A DNA stretch of 64,000 bases from Stenotrophomonas koreensis (GTDB taxonomy: Bacteria > Pseudomonadota > Gammaproteobacteria > Xanthomonadales > Xanthomonadaceae). The translations under genes and the position numbers were made by a program. A model generated the notes under the pieces. The model saw nothing but the letters and a program-made list of their open reading frames with translations, did no database searches and was not told where the DNA came from. How positions within the stretch are numbered: position 1 is the stretch's first letter; the number at the start of each line of letters is the position of its first letter. Positions 8,271 to 20,761 of the stretch are shown piece after piece. The stretch is taken from assembly GCF_001431525.1 (NCBI RefSeq), contig NZ_LDJH01000031.1:1-64000 (forward strand). The letters are read 5' to 3'.

Positions 8271-8483
8271 TCACCCCAGCCCCGCCAGCATCGACAGACC
8301 GCCCAGCAGGACCACGGCATACGCGGCCAGCACGACCAGGCAGGCCCACAGCGGCCGCCGGCCTGCCTGCTGGACGGCAACCACGGCCGCCAGCAGGGCC
8401 ACTGCGGCCCCGGCTACAACGCACCTGTTCACCAGCAGCACGGGCTGCCCACTGCCAACCGAAGGCAACAGCCCGGCGGCCAC
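8271..8483 (-). CDS. Hypothetical small two-helix membrane protein
   Basis: 70 residues from a GTG at 8483. Two hydrophobic helices are visible: about 16-38 (V-L-L-V-N-R-C-V-V-A-G-A-A-V-A-L-L-A-A-V-V) and about 46-68 (L-W-A-C-L-V-V-L-A-A-Y-A-V-V-L-L-G), separated by Q-Q-A-G-R-R-P. No family is recognised. The start is uncertain: the GTG lacks a Shine-Dalgarno site and a GTG at M-L-L-V-N-R is also possible. It is convergent with the nupC operon and divergent from dusB. Clean hydrophobic segments with a basic linker favour a real gene, but a chance frame in GC-rich DNA is possible. The DNA from 8484 to 8671 holds nothing recognisable except dusB's upstream region. Confidence 0.45.
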   Translation of the reverse strand: MAAGLLPSVGSGQPVLLVNRCVVAGAAVALLAAVVAVQQAGRRPLWACLVVLAAYAVVLLGGLSMLAGLG

Positions 8484-8671
8484 CAGGCCGCAGCCCGGTC
8501 AAACCGTAGGAAACCCCCTTCAATCCCATTGCACGCTTCCGATGATCGGACCCGGCGATCAACGCACACCTGTCGCTGCGATGGGCCGCTGTCATACCGC
8601 CCTGCAGTCAGCTGAACCGCCGACGGCAGGCAAGGCTCGCCCGATCCCGGTCCGGCTGCGACAATACGCCG

Positions 8672-9661
8672 ATGCAGATCGGCCCCTACACCATCGCCCC
8701 GAATGTCGTGCTCGCGCCGATGGCCGGGGTCACCGACAAGCCGTTCCGCCAGCTGTGCAAGCAGCTCGGCGCCGGCCTGGCGGCCTCGGAAATGACCATC
8801 TCCGACCCGCGCTTCTGGACCACCCGCAAGTCGATCCAGCGCATGGACCATGCCGGCGAGCCGGCACCGATCAGCGTGCAGATCGCCGGCACCGAACCGG
8901 CCCAGCTGGCCGAGGCCGCGCGCTACAACGTGGCCAACGGCGCGCAGATCATCGACATCAACATGGGCTGCCCGGCCAAGAAGGTGTGCAATGCCTGGGC
9001 CGGCTCGGCGCTGATGCGCGACGAGGCGCTGGTGGCGCGGATCCTGGAGGCCGTGGTCGGCGCGGTCGATGTGCCGGTGACGCTGAAGATCCGCACCGGC
9101 TGGTGTGCCGAGGTACGCAACGCGCCCGCGATCGCGCATATTGCCGAACAGTCCGGCATTGCCGCGCTGGCCATCCACGGCCGTACCCGCAACCAGCACT
9201 ACACCGGCCAGGCCGAGTACGACACCATCGCGCAGATCAAGGCGCAGCTGGGCATCCCGGTGATCGCCAACGGCGATGTCGACTCCCCGGTCAAGGCGGC
9301 CTTCGTGCTCAAGCACACCGGCGCCGATGCGGTGATGGTCGGCCGCGCCGCCCAGGGCCGGCCATGGATCTTCCGCGAAATCTCCCATTACCTGGCCACC
9401 GGCCAGGAACTGCCACCGCCGACACTGACCGAGGTGCGCGACATCCTGATGGGCCACCTGGCTCATCTGCACGCTTTCTACGGCGAGCCACAGGGCGTGC
9501 GCATCGCGCGCAAGCACCTGGGCTGGTATGCCAAGGACCGGCCGGAGAACGCGGCCTTCCGCGCGGTGGTCAACCGCGCCGAAACGCCGGAAGAACAGCT
9601 GCGCCTGACTGCCGATTACTTCGATGCGCTGATCGCCGGCGAGCGGCTGCCGGCCGCCTGA
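8672..9661 (+). CDS. dusB: tRNA-dihydrouridine synthase B
   Basis: 329 residues. DusB reduces specific uridines in the tRNA D-loop to dihydrouridine using FMN and NADPH. It opens with the FMN-binding A-P-M-A-G-V-T-D-K-P-F-R block at 15-26. The catalytic Cys100 lies in I-N-M-G-C-P-A-K-K-V-C-N, and I-H-G-R-T-R plus G-D-V-D-S-P and M-V-G-R-A-A-Q-G-R-P-W complete the TIM-barrel flavin site. The K-V-C-N-A-W-A-G-S-A-L pattern is that of the DusB subgroup rather than DusA or DusC. In many gammaproteobacteria dusB is co-transcribed with fis; no fis gene follows here. Confidence 0.93.
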   Translation: MQIGPYTIAPNVVLAPMAGVTDKPFRQLCKQLGAGLAASEMTISDPRFWTTRKSIQRMDHAGEPAPISVQIAGTEPAQLAEAARYNVANGAQIIDINMGCPAKKVCNAWAGSALMRDEALVARILEAVVGAVDVPVTLKIRTGWCAEVRNAPAIAHIAEQSGIAALAIHGRTRNQHYTGQAEYDTIAQIKAQLGIPVIANGDVDSPVKAAFVLKHTGADAVMVGRAAQGRPWIFREISHYLATGQELPPPTLTEVRDILMGHLAHLHAFYGEPQGVRIARKHLGWYAKDRPENAAFRAVVNRAETPEEQLRLTADYFDALIAGERLPAA

Positions 9662-9845
9662 CGCCGGCTCATCGCCAGCAGCGATAAGCACAGCACGGAT
9701 CGGCATACCCGCGCCTGTGCCCGGCCAGGCCTTGTGCCAACGGGATCGGCACGCCAGGCGCAACGCTGCATCCTGTTGCCATGCCACCGCGCTGACACCG
9801 TCCTGCCGACACTGGCGCTCATCCAATGATCGCCGCAGTGCTGCC

Positions 9846-10667
9846 ATGACCGACAACGACTTTCCCTATCTGCACGGGTTTTCCGATACCGAGCAGGCAC
9901 GGCTGCGCAAGCAGGCACGGCTGTTCGAGCCCACCCTGTTTGCCGATATCGACTTCACCGCCAGCCGCCATGTGCTGGAAGTCGGCTGTGGCGTCGCCGC
10001 ACAGAGCGAGATCCTGCTGCGCCGTTTCCCGGAGCTGCGCATCACCGGGGTGGATCTGAATACCCGCCAGCTGGAAACCGCGCGCGCCCACATGGCCACC
10101 CTGCCGTGGCTGGAACAGCGCTGGGAAGCCCTGCAGGCCGATGCCGGCAACCTGCCGTTCGAGGCGCGCAGTTTTGACGGGGCGTTCCTGAGCTGGATCC
10201 TCGAGCACGTGCCCTCCCCGGCCCAGGTGCTGGCCGAGGTGCGCCGGGTGCTCACCCCCGGCTCGCCGGTCTACATCAACGAAGTGATGAATGCCTCCTT
10301 CCTGGTAGACCCGTATTCACCCAACCTGTGGCGCTACTGGATGGCCTTCAATGATTTCCAGATCGACAGCGGCGGCGACCCGTTTGTCGGCGCCAAGCTC
10401 GGCAACCTGCTGCTGGCCGGCGGCTACCGGGATGTCACCACCCAGGTCAAGACCCTGCACCTGGACAACCGCGACCCGGCGCGGCGCAAGGCGGTGTTCG
10501 CGCTGTGGGAAGAGCTGCTGCTGTCGGCGGCCGACCAGCTGATCGCCGCCGGCAAGGTCGATGCGGCCACGGTGGACGGCATGCGTGGCGAGTTCGCCCG
10601 CGTCCAGTCCAATCCGGATGCGGTGTTCTTCTATTCCTTCGTCCAGGCGCGTGCGGTGGTCTACTGA
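9846..10667 (+). CDS. Class I SAM-dependent methyltransferase
   Basis: 273 residues from the ATG at 9846. It has the Rossmann-fold SAM-binding motif I V-L-E-V-G-C-G-V at 43-50, the acidic end of strand 2 in I-T-G-V-D-L-N-T, a motif around D-A-G-N-L-P-F, and post-motif S-W-I-L-E-H-V-P-S-P. After V-L-T-P-G-S-P-V-Y-I-N-E-V a C-terminal region contains F-Q-I-D-S-G-G-D-P-F-V-G, probably the substrate lid. The order resembles ubiquinone/small-molecule methyltransferases (methyltransf_11/25), but the substrate cannot be assigned. Its last codons overlap the last codons of the convergent DUF457 gene by seven bases. Confidence 0.85.
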   Translation: MTDNDFPYLHGFSDTEQARLRKQARLFEPTLFADIDFTASRHVLEVGCGVAAQSEILLRRFPELRITGVDLNTRQLETARAHMATLPWLEQRWEALQADAGNLPFEARSFDGAFLSWILEHVPSPAQVLAEVRRVLTPGSPVYINEVMNASFLVDPYSPNLWRYWMAFNDFQIDSGGDPFVGAKLGNLLLAGGYRDVTTQVKTLHLDNRDPARRKAVFALWEELLLSAADQLIAAGKVDAATVDGMRGEFARVQSNPDAVFFYSFVQARAVVY

Positions 10668-11701
10668 GCCGCGACCGGGGCCTGCCAGATCCGCCGCCAC
10701 ATCGCCGCCAGCCGGGCACCGGCCTCGGCGCGGCGCTCGGGGCGGGCAAACTCGGCACGGATCTGCTCCGGCGCGATCGCCTGCCACTGGCCATCGACCA
10801 GCTCGGCGACGGCAAAGTTGAAGCTGTAATCCGGCTCCATGCCCATGCGCAGGTCGCTGAGCACCAGCCGGTTGCCCTGGACCCGGGCGCGCATGAAACC
10901 GCCATTGAACCAGGCCAGCCGCTGCACCGCCGGCAGCTGCGCATTGGCCTGCAGGGCCTGGTGATCGGAAGGATGGAAATCGAAGTGGATCGGCCCGGCA
11001 TCGGCCACCAGCGAACGCTCGCCGATCCAGTAGCCGTGCTCACCGACGGCCACCACCCGCCACAGCAGCGTGGTGAACGGCTGCGCGGCGGCCAGCACCG
11101 CCTGCGGCTGGCCCCCGGCGGCGGCCAGGTCGGCGCGTGCCTGGCGCTCGACGGCCTGCTGGGCCACGGCGGCCCAGCCCAAGTAGGCGGTACTGAGCAG
11201 CAGCCCGGCCTGCAGCGCGCGCCCGGCCAGCGGCCGCTCGCGTGCCCACCAGGCCAGCCCACAGCCGATCAGCAGCGGCAGGGTATACAGCGGGTCAATG
11301 ATGAACACCCCGCCCCAGACCGCCGGTGTCACCGGCAGCGGCCACCAGAGCTGGGTGCCATAGACGGTCATCGCATCCAGCAGTGGGTGGGTGACCAGGG
11401 CCAGCACGATCGCCCACCACCAGCGGCCCGGCGCCTGCGCCACCCGGCCATGGCCAAAGCGCTTGAACAGCCACCACAGCAGGCTGCCCAGCACCGGCAG
11501 CACGAACAACGAATGGCTCAGCCCCCGGTGGGCAGTCATCAGGGTGACCGGATCATCGGTCAGTGCCAGCAGCACCAGGCTGTCCAGATCGGGCAGCGTG
11601 CCCAGCGCCGCGCCAGCCAGCAATGCCGCGCGGCGCTGCCCGCGTGGCGCAATCGCGGCGGCAACCGCGCCGCCAAGAACAATCTGCGAAATCGAATCCA
11701 T
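10661..11701 (-). CDS. Membrane-bound metal-dependent hydrolase, DUF457/YdjM family
   Basis: 346 residues from ATG at 11701. The N-terminal half carries the family's metal-ligand pattern: D-S at the start, G-T-L-P-D-L-D-S-L, H-R-G-L-S-H-S near 60 and T-H-P-L-L-D-A near 106. Several transmembrane helices follow (about 65-80, 93-105, 127-150, 165-180). The C-terminal third is soluble and rich in Trp/Phe. Members are inner-membrane proteins predicted to hydrolyse an unknown substrate; the E. coli relative YdjM is LexA-regulated, but no LexA box is seen here. The gene is convergent with the methyltransferase gene and divergent from metK. Confidence 0.85.
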   Translation of the reverse strand: MDSISQIVLGGAVAAAIAPRGQRRAALLAGAALGTLPDLDSLVLLALTDDPVTLMTAHRGLSHSLFVLPVLGSLLWWLFKRFGHGRVAQAPGRWWWAIVLALVTHPLLDAMTVYGTQLWWPLPVTPAVWGGVFIIDPLYTLPLLIGCGLAWWARERPLAGRALQAGLLLSTAYLGWAAVAQQAVERQARADLAAAGGQPQAVLAAAQPFTTLLWRVVAVGEHGYWIGERSLVADAGPIHFDFHPSDHQALQANAQLPAVQRLAWFNGGFMRARVQGNRLVLSDLRMGMEPDYSFNFAVAELVDGQWQAIAPEQIRAEFARPERRAEAGARLAAMWRRIWQAPVAAQ

Positions 11702-11853
11702 CACGCGATGCTAGCAGGCCAGAGCACCATCCTGTGCCTGCCTGCACGCTGGCTTAATCTGCGCCAACGTCACCACACACACGATGCACAAGCGGCCACA
11801 GCCGTGTATCATGCGCGCCCATCTCTCCATCCGAATCAAGGGATATTGCCCTA

Positions 11854-13089
<1,236 letters not shown>

Positions 13090-13110
13090 TCAGCCACGGC
13101 CTGCAGCACC

Positions 13111-13142
13111 GACAAAGCCCCGCCACTGTGCGGGGCTTTGTC
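13111..13142 (+). terminator. Rho-independent terminator after metK
   Basis: Arms GACAAAGCCCCG (13111-13122) and CGGGGCTTTGTC (13131-13142) pair perfectly around an eight-base loop, 22 bases after the metK stop. The A-rich left and T-rich right ends support termination of metK. Confidence 0.85.
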
Positions 13143-13220
13143 GTTGTCGGCAGCAGCGGCGGCGGGCAAAGGCGCGGGGGAAGGTGTAGCCTGAGTGGCC
13201 CCATTGCCTTGACCCATTGC

Positions 13221-13712
13221 ATGAATACCCTGCAGTCGCACCAGTTGAGCATGACCGTGCTGATGACCCCGGACATGGCCAATTTCTCCGGCAAGGTCCA
13301 TGGCGGAGCGATCCTGCGCCTGCTCGACCAGGTGGCCTATGCCTGCGCCAGCCGCTATGCCGGCCATTACGTGGTGACGCTGTCAGTGGACCAAGTGACG
13401 TTTCGCCAACCGATCGCGGTGGGTGAACTGGTGACCTTCCTGGCCTCGGTCAACTACACCGGCAGCACCTCGATGGAGGTCGGCATCAAGGTGGTGGCCG
13501 AGGACATCATCGGCCAGAGCGTGCGCCACGCCAACAGCTGCTTTTTCACCATGGTGGCGGTGGACGAGCACGGCAAGCCGACCGCGGTGCCGCCGCTGCA
13601 GCCGTCCAACTGCGATGAAAAGCGCCGCCATGCCGCCGCACAGATCCGCCGCCAGCTGCGCCAGGAAATGGAGCAGCGCCAGCACGAACTGCTCGCCGCC
13701 AACCCCGGCTGA
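13221..13712 (+). CDS. Acyl-CoA thioesterase, hotdog fold
   Basis: 163 residues from ATG at 13221. The hotdog-fold signature N-F-S-G-K-V-H-G-G-A-I-L-R-L-L-D-Q-V-A-Y occupies about 21-40, including the Asp of the YciA/BACH-type active site. A second conserved stretch is V-T-L-S-V-D-Q-V-T-F-R-Q-P-I-A-V-G-E. The last 40 residues are charged and probably helical (K-R-R-H-A-A-A-Q-I-R-R-Q-L-R-Q-E-M). Such enzymes hydrolyse acyl-CoA to free acid and CoA in the cytosol; chain-length preference cannot be read. It stands alone, convergent with ppc. Confidence 0.9.
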   Translation: MNTLQSHQLSMTVLMTPDMANFSGKVHGGAILRLLDQVAYACASRYAGHYVVTLSVDQVTFRQPIAVGELVTFLASVNYTGSTSMEVGIKVVAEDIIGQSVRHANSCFFTMVAVDEHGKPTAVPPLQPSNCDEKRRHAAAQIRRQLRQEMEQRQHELLAANPG

Positions 13713-13727
13713 GCCGGCCCGGACACC

Positions 13728-16433
13728 TCAGCCGGTGTTCTGCAGCCCCTGGGCCACGCCGTTGACGCAGGCCTTCAGTGCACGCAGCAGCGGGTCCTCA
13801 TCCTGGCTGCCGGCCTCGCGCCAACGCCGCAGCAGGTCGGCCTGGAGCACGCTCATCGGGTCGATGTAGGGGTTGCGCAGGCGGATCGACAACGCCAGCC
13901 GCGGGTCCTGCGCCAGCAGGCTGGGCTGGCCGCTCAACCGGCCCAGCCAGTGCACGGTCAGCGCATGCTCACCGCGCACCATCGGGAAGAACACCCCGTG
14001 CAGCGGCCCGGACAGGGCCGAGAAACTCTCGGCAATGGTGATGTCACCCTTGCTCAGCACCATCGCCACGTCATCGAGCAACGTCTTGAAGAACGGCCAT
14101 TGCTGGGCCATCTCGCGCAGCGTTGCTTCATGCCCGGCAGTGACCGCCGCCTGCAGGCCACTGCCGACGCCGTACCAGCCGGGAATCCCGGCACGTGCCT
14201 GGCTCCAGGCAAATACCCAGGGAATCGCCCGCAGGTTGGACAGCCCGGCATCGCTGCCCAGCCGCCGCGACGGCCGTGAGCCCAGGGTCATGCGCTCGAT
14301 CACATCCACCGGCGTGGCCTTGCGGAACCAGTGCATGAACTGGCTGTGCCCGACCAGGCCACGGTAGGCCTTGCTGCTCTCGGCCGCCAGCAGCTCCATC
14401 ACCGGCTTCCACTGTTCCTCGCGCGGGTCCAGCGGACGCGGGCGCAGGCTGGCCCGCAGCACTGCACCGGTGGTCTGTTCCAGCGAGCGCAGCGCCAGCG
14501 CGCGGATGCCGTACTTGCGGTGGATCACCTCGCCCTGTTCGGTGACCCGCAGGTGGCCGTCGATGCTGCCGCGCGGTGCCGCCTGTACCGCATGGGTGGT
14601 CTTGCCACCGCCACGGCTGATCGAGCCGCCACGGCCATGGAAGAAGCCCAGCGCGACCCCGGCCTGGCGGGCCACGTCCATCATCTCCACCTGTGCCCGC
14701 TGCAGCCCCCAGCGCGAGGCGACGATGCCACCGTCCTTGCCGCTGTCCGAATAGCCCAGCATCACCGTCTGCCGGTTGCCGCGCGCGGCCAGGTGCCGCT
14801 GGTAGACCGGATCGGCAAACAGATCGCGCAGGGTCGCAGTGGCGTGGGCCAGGTCATCGATGGTTTCAAACAGCGGCACCACATCCAGTGGCACCTGCCC
14901 CTGCGCATCGACCAGGCCACCGCGCCGGGCCAGCGCCAGTACCGCCAGCAGGTCGGCGCGGTCATGGGCCATGGAGATGATGTAGTTGCCCAGCGCACCA
15001 CTGCCATGCTGGGCGCGTGCGCTGGCCAGCGCGGCAAATACCGCATCCAGCCGCTGCCCGGCCTCGCCGCTGGCCGCCGGCAGCGCTTGCCCACCGGCGG
15101 CGAAGGGCGCCAGCAACTGCGCACGCTGTTGCGGCCGGGCCGTTTCCAGCCCTGCCACCACCTCGGCCAGTGCCTGCTCATGCACGCGCGATTCCTGGCG
15201 CACGTCCAGCCGCGCCAGGTGGAAACCAAAGGTTCGTACCCGCCATTGCAGGCGCCGCAGCGCGAATGCACCGGCATGCTCGCCGCGGTTGGCCAGCAGG
15301 CTGTCGAGCATGCACTGGATGTCCTGCTCCAGCTCGTGCGGCCCGGCATAGGCATCGTCAGTGCCTGCCAGGGTCTGGCGCAGGCGCTCGCCCATGTAGT
15401 CCAGCAGCTGGCGATACGGCATGTCGGCATGCCGCGGGCTGGACACCACCTGCGGCAGGCGCTGGCGGTAGTGGGCCAGCCGTTGCTGCAGCGCCACGGC
15501 CACGCCGACGCGGCCACTGGACTGGGTCAGCACGCTGGTCAGCTGCTCCAGCTCGGCGCTGTACAGTTTGAGCAGGACATCGCGCTGGGCCTGGAAGGTG
15601 GCCTGGATGGTGCCGGCATCGACATTCGGGTTGCCGTCCATGTCGCCACCGACCCAGGTGCCAAAACGCAGCAGCGCCGGCAGCGGCAGGCACTGCCCGT
15701 AGGTCTGCACGATCGCCTCGTCCAGGGTTTCGTACAGCACCGGCACCACCCGGTACAGCACCCGGGTCAGGTAATAACCCACATGTTCGCGTTCGCCCTC
15801 CACCGTGGGCCGTACCGGCGCGCTGTCGCTGGTCTGCCAGCTGGAGGTCAGTGCCATCTGGAAACGCGAGCGGTCGGCCGCCCGCTCGCCCGGGGTGCGC
15901 CCGCCATCCAGGCCATTGAGCAGTGCGCCGACCATGATCTGTTCCTTGTCCAGCAGCACCCGCCGCACCGATTCGGTGGGATGGGCGGTGAACACCGGTT
16001 CGATGTCGATGCGTGGCAGCCAGCGGGCCAGTTCGTCCAGGCCAACGCCCTGCTCCTTCAGCCGCGCCAGCGCATCGTGCAGGCCATCGGGCTGCGGCCG
16101 GGCACTGCCGGCGCGCTGGTAATCGCGACGGCGGCGGATGCGGTGTACCCGCTCGGCGATGTTGACCACCTGGAAATAGGTGGCAAACGCGCGCACCAGG
16201 CTTTCGGCATGCTCCGGGGCCAGGCCGGCCAGCGGCTCCGCCAGCTGTACCAGCGGCTGGCCGCTTTCGCGCCGTTCGATGGCGTGGGTGCGCACCTGCT
16301 CCACTTCATCCAGGAAACCGGCACTGACCTGCTCGGCCAGCATCTGCCCGACCAGGGTGCCGAGGTTGCGCACGTCATCGCGCAGCGGCAGGTCGGCGGT
16401 GGCAAAACGGATGTGGCTGCGTTGCTCGTTCAT
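13728..16433 (-). CDS. ppc: Phosphoenolpyruvate carboxylase
   Basis: 901 residues, normal for the family. It carboxylates phosphoenolpyruvate to oxaloacetate, replenishing the TCA cycle. Signature 1 with the catalytic His is [10 protein letters not shown] near 150-160, and signature 2 is [13 protein letters not shown] near 560. The glycine-rich loop [13 protein letters not shown] and the C-terminal [12 protein letters not shown]...Q-N-T-G ending (allosteric inhibitor site) are present. Two adjacent ATG codons (16436, 16433) could serve as start; the second gives M-N-E-Q-R-S, the usual family beginning. It is monocistronic. Confidence 0.96.
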   Translation of the reverse strand: MNEQRSHIRFATADLPLRDDVRNLGTLVGQMLAEQVSAGFLDEVEQVRTHAIERRESGQPLVQLAEPLAGLAPEHAESLVRAFATYFQVVNIAERVHRIRRRRDYQRAGSARPQPDGLHDALARLKEQGVGLDELARWLPRIDIEPVFTAHPTESVRRVLLDKEQIMVGALLNGLDGGRTPGERAADRSRFQMALTSSWQTSDSAPVRPTVEGEREHVGYYLTRVLYRVVPVLYETLDEAIVQTYGQCLPLPALLRFGTWVGGDMDGNPNVDAGTIQATFQAQRDVLLKLYSAELEQLTSVLTQSSGRVGVAVALQQRLAHYRQRLPQVVSSPRHADMPYRQLLDYMGERLRQTLAGTDDAYAGPHELEQDIQCMLDSLLANRGEHAGAFALRRLQWRVRTFGFHLARLDVRQESRVHEQALAEVVAGLETARPQQRAQLLAPFAAGGQALPAASGEAGQRLDAVFAALASARAQHGSGALGNYIISMAHDRADLLAVLALARRGGLVDAQGQVPLDVVPLFETIDDLAHATATLRDLFADPVYQRHLAARGNRQTVMLGYSDSGKDGGIVASRWGLQRAQVEMMDVARQAGVALGFFHGRGGSISRGGGKTTHAVQAAPRGSIDGHLRVTEQGEVIHRKYGIRALALRSLEQTTGAVLRASLRPRPLDPREEQWKPVMELLAAESSKAYRGLVGHSQFMHWFRKATPVDVIERMTLGSRPSRRLGSDAGLSNLRAIPWVFAWSQARAGIPGWYGVGSGLQAAVTAGHEATLREMAQQWPFFKTLLDDVAMVLSKGDITIAESFSALSGPLHGVFFPMVRGEHALTVHWLGRLSGQPSLLAQDPRLALSIRLRNPYIDPMSVLQADLLRRWREAGSQDEDPLLRALKACVNGVAQGLQNTG

Positions 16434-16512
16434 CATCAGCACTGCACGGGAGGGCCTGCCCCAAGCCTAACCGATGGCCATGTCGATATTGCGCAGCGCA
16501 ACACAAAAGTAT

Positions 16513-16540
16513 CAGGGCGCCTGCCTGCGCAGGCGCCCTG
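16513..16540 (-). terminator. Terminator hairpin after the S9 peptidase gene
   Basis: A perfect 11-bp inverted repeat (CAGGGCGCCTG / CAGGCGCCCTG) surrounds a six-base loop. On the minus strand it is followed by GATACTTTTGTG, so it most likely terminates the S9 peptidase transcript 30 bases after its stop. Confidence 0.75.
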
Positions 16541-16569
16541 ACCGACCCATCGGCATGTGCCGTGCCGGC

Positions 16570-19056
16570 TTAACGCTTGGCGGCCGGCACCTTGCCCACG
16601 TGCTGCTCCAGCCAGCTTTCGGTCTCGGCCAGCATGTGCAGGATCGACTCGCGCGCGCGGTAGGCGTGCGATTCGTTGGGCAGCATCACCAGCCGTGCGT
16701 TGCCGCCCAGGCCCTTGACCGCGGCGAACATGCGTTCGCTCTGGATCGGGAAGGTGCCGGAGTTGTTGTCCTGCTCGCCATGGATGAACAGGATCGGATC
16801 CTTGATCCGGTCGGCGTAATTGAACGGGGACATCTTCTGGTAGGTGTCGGTGGCCTGCCAGTAGTTGCGTTCCTCGGCCTGGAAGCCAAACGGGGTCAGG
16901 CTGCGGTTGTAGGCGCCACTGCGGGCAATGCCGGCGGCAAACAGGCGGGTATGCGCCAGCAGGTTGGCGGTCATGAACGCGCCGTAGGAATGGCCACCGA
17001 CGGCGATCTTTCCGCGCTGGCCCACCCCGCGGCGCTCGATTTCGGCCACCGCGGCCTCGGCCGAGGCCACCAGCTGCTCGATGTAGGTGTCGTTGGGCTC
17101 GGCATCGCCCTCGCCGATGATCGGCATCGACGGGTTGTTGAGCACCACCCAGCCGCGGGCCAGCATCGCCTGCGGGCCCCAGTAGCTGGGCGCATTGAAG
17201 CGGTCCGGCGAGCCGGTGACCTGGCTGGCGGTTGCGGCCGACTTGAACTCACCCGGGTAGGCCCACAGCAGCACCGGGCGCGGGCCGTCCTTTTTCGCAT
17301 CGTAGCCCGGCGGCAGCAGCAGCTCGGCGGTCAGCTGCACGCCGTCGGCGCGCGCGTAACGGATCTGCTCCTTGCGCACCCCGGCCAGGGCCGGCACCGG
17401 GTGGGCGATGTCGGTGAGCTGGCGCTCGCTGCCGGCAGCCTGGTCGATCACGAACAGGTTGGCCGGCTGGTCGGGCGATTCACGGCTGACCAGCAGCCGC
17501 TGCCCTTGGCCATCGAGCACCGCCAGCGGCTGGCTGTACTGCCCCGGCGTGGACTGGAAGACACGGGTCGCGCTGGCGCTGGCCAGGTCGAAACGGTCCA
17601 CGAACGGGCGGTCACCGGCCTCCGAAGCACCGGCACCGGCCAGGAAGATCGCCTGGCCATCATCGCTGAACTGCAGCAGCCGCTGGCCGTTGTCGGCCGT
17701 GCGCAGCAGCGGCATGCCGGGGTCGTTGTAGCGGTCCTGCGAGGAGCGGTCGCTGAGCAGCTTCGGCGCAAGCTGCGGGTTGTCCGGGGCAATCTGCCAG
17801 CGCCTGGCCCAGCGGGTCTTGAACCAGCGCTCGTTGAGCAGTGCCACCTGGCCATTGCCCCAGGCGATGCCGGCATAACGGCTGCCCAGCTGGGCCAGGG
17901 TGGCCGGCGCGGCATCGAACGGGGCGGCCAGGGTCAGCACCGCATCGCGCACCGGCGCCTCGCGGTTCGGGTCACCGCCATCCTGGGCCTCGGCCCAGAC
18001 CAGGGTGGCCGGGGCATCGGCACGCCAGCTGACCATCCGCGGCCCGGTGGGTACCGCATCGTTGCCGGTCGGCAGGCCTTCGACCAGCGGCAGGCTGGCC
18101 AGGCGGTGGACAAAGCGGCCGCTGCGGTCCAGCACCTCGATCACGCGCGGGAAGGCGCTCACCGGCACCACGTACGAATACGGACGCTGCACCTTCTGGG
18201 TCAGCAGGTAGTTGCCGTCCGGCGACAGGCTCAGCCCCAGGTAGATACCCGGCTGGCCGACCGGCTGCACCTTGCCTCCGAGGCTGACGATCGCCGGCTG
18301 CACCTGGGTGTAGTAGTCAAACTGCGCCGCATCGGCCGGGCTGCCGAGCAGGTCCTGGTAGGTGCGGATCGCACGCACCTGGCCATCGCCCTCGGTACTC
18401 TGGATCGCCGGCCCGCTCGGGATCGGATCGGCCGGTGGCGCGGTGCGCGCACCGACAGGCTGCAGCCGCACCAGCAACCCGCTGCTGTCCGGCAACCAGG
18501 CATAGCCATCGCCGAGCACGGTGTTGAGCCCGCCGAGCAGGCGGTGGGCCTGGGCCCGCTCGACATCCACCAGCCACAGTTCATTGGCGCCGGCCGTGCT
18601 GTCGATGTGGTTGAAGGCGACATAGCGCTGGTCCGGCGACCAGCCCAGCGAGGCCACCGCCAGGTTGGCCGGCAGCCCGGTGATGGCGCGCTCGCTGCCA
18701 TCGGCAATCGACTTCAGTGACAGGCTGTTGCCGAAACTGAAACGGCTGTCGGAGAAGGTGCGCGGATGGATGCGCAGACCCGCCAGCTTCAGCTCCGGCT
18801 GGGCCACCACCGCAATTGAAGGCAAGGAAGGGCTGCCCATCTGCACGGCCAGGTCGCCCTTGGGCGACAGGCTCAGGCTGGGCGCACGCGGTGCATCGAC
18901 AATGGCCTGCAGCGCGGCGCTGGGCAGCTGGTACCCGCTGCTGGCCTGGGTACTCAACGGCTGTGCTTGCGCCAGCACCAGCGGCGGCACCGACAGCAGC
19001 AGGGCCGAGGCCAGCAGGGCAAGAACGGGCAGGCGACGCAGACGTTGACGGGGCAT
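16570..19056 (-). CDS. Secreted prolyl-oligopeptidase-type S9 serine peptidase
   Basis: 828 residues. A Sec signal peptide of about 30 residues ends after V-L-A-Q-A, so the enzyme acts in the periplasm or outside. The N-terminal two thirds is the beta-propeller-like region (repeats with S-L-S-P-K-G-D, W-S-P-D-Q-R-Y, L-S-P-D-G-N-Y) that gates access. The C-terminal alpha/beta-hydrolase domain carries the triad: Ser690 in G-G-H-S-Y-G, Asp763 in H-G-E-Q-D-N-N, and His797 in E-S-H-A-Y. It resembles the glutamyl endopeptidase/acylaminoacyl peptidase branch (S9D/S9C) common in Xanthomonadaceae. ATG at 19056 is preferred to a TTG two codons upstream. It is divergent from ahcY. Confidence 0.9.
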   Translation of the reverse strand: MPRQRLRRLPVLALLASALLLSVPPLVLAQAQPLSTQASSGYQLPSAALQAIVDAPRAPSLSLSPKGDLAVQMGSPSLPSIAVVAQPELKLAGLRIHPRTFSDSRFSFGNSLSLKSIADGSERAITGLPANLAVASLGWSPDQRYVAFNHIDSTAGANELWLVDVERAQAHRLLGGLNTVLGDGYAWLPDSSGLLVRLQPVGARTAPPADPIPSGPAIQSTEGDGQVRAIRTYQDLLGSPADAAQFDYYTQVQPAIVSLGGKVQPVGQPGIYLGLSLSPDGNYLLTQKVQRPYSYVVPVSAFPRVIEVLDRSGRFVHRLASLPLVEGLPTGNDAVPTGPRMVSWRADAPATLVWAEAQDGGDPNREAPVRDAVLTLAAPFDAAPATLAQLGSRYAGIAWGNGQVALLNERWFKTRWARRWQIAPDNPQLAPKLLSDRSSQDRYNDPGMPLLRTADNGQRLLQFSDDGQAIFLAGAGASEAGDRPFVDRFDLASASATRVFQSTPGQYSQPLAVLDGQGQRLLVSRESPDQPANLFVIDQAAGSERQLTDIAHPVPALAGVRKEQIRYARADGVQLTAELLLPPGYDAKKDGPRPVLLWAYPGEFKSAATASQVTGSPDRFNAPSYWGPQAMLARGWVVLNNPSMPIIGEGDAEPNDTYIEQLVASAEAAVAEIERRGVGQRGKIAVGGHSYGAFMTANLLAHTRLFAAGIARSGAYNRSLTPFGFQAEERNYWQATDTYQKMSPFNYADRIKDPILFIHGEQDNNSGTFPIQSERMFAAVKGLGGNARLVMLPNESHAYRARESILHMLAETESWLEQHVGKVPAAKR

Positions 19057-19158
19057 GGGCAAGGCTCACAACGGGAAAGATAGCCCCGACCTTAACAAGC
19101 CCCTGCCCGCCGCTCACCTGCCAATGGTTGGGCCAGACGCCAGCGCCGGCACCATGGC

Positions 19159-19164
19159 TATAAT
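19159..19164 (+). promoter_or_regulatory. -10 promoter element of ahcY
   Basis: A perfect TATAAT. Transcription would start about 7-12 bases later, just before the riboswitch. No consensus -35 is evident at 16-18 bases upstream. Confidence 0.6.
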
Positions 19165-19175
19165 TGCCCGGCCAT

Positions 19176-19252
19176 TTCGAGGGGCGCTGCGACCGTGGGA
19201 TCGACCACCGGCCAGGCTCGAATGGTCTCCATGTACCAACGGCGCCCGGCAA
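19176..19252 (+). promoter_or_regulatory. S-adenosylhomocysteine (SAH) riboswitch controlling ahcY
   Basis: The sequence shows the published SAH-riboswitch hallmarks in order. C-G-A-G-G-G-G-C-G-C-T-G-C is followed by a variable hairpin, then C-C-A-G-G-C-T-C-G and A-A-C-G-G-C-G-C-C-C. GGGCGCT (19182-19188) can pair with GGCGCCC (19241-19247) as P1, and CGAG (19178-19181) with CTCG (19217-19220) as the pseudoknot. The intervening CCGTGG/CCACCGG forms P2 with a bulged C. In this class SAH binding turns expression on, which suits the SAH-consuming AhcY 36 bases downstream. The aptamer starts about 12 bases after the -10 box. Confidence 0.92.
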
Positions 19253-19287
19253 ACGCGAAGCCATTCGCACTGACCGGAGCTGTATCC

Positions 19288-20730
<1,443 letters not shown>

Positions 20731-20761
20731 TCGGCCTCGCGCCGTTCACCGCGATGTAATG

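Noticed and set aside
11705-11853. Looked for a SAM riboswitch upstream of metK
   Set aside because: No conserved SAM-I, SAM-II or SAM-IV core segments or matching stems in the leader.
14331-16541. A 736-codon frame antisense to ppc
   Set aside because: Shadow of ppc, which has all family signatures on the minus strand.
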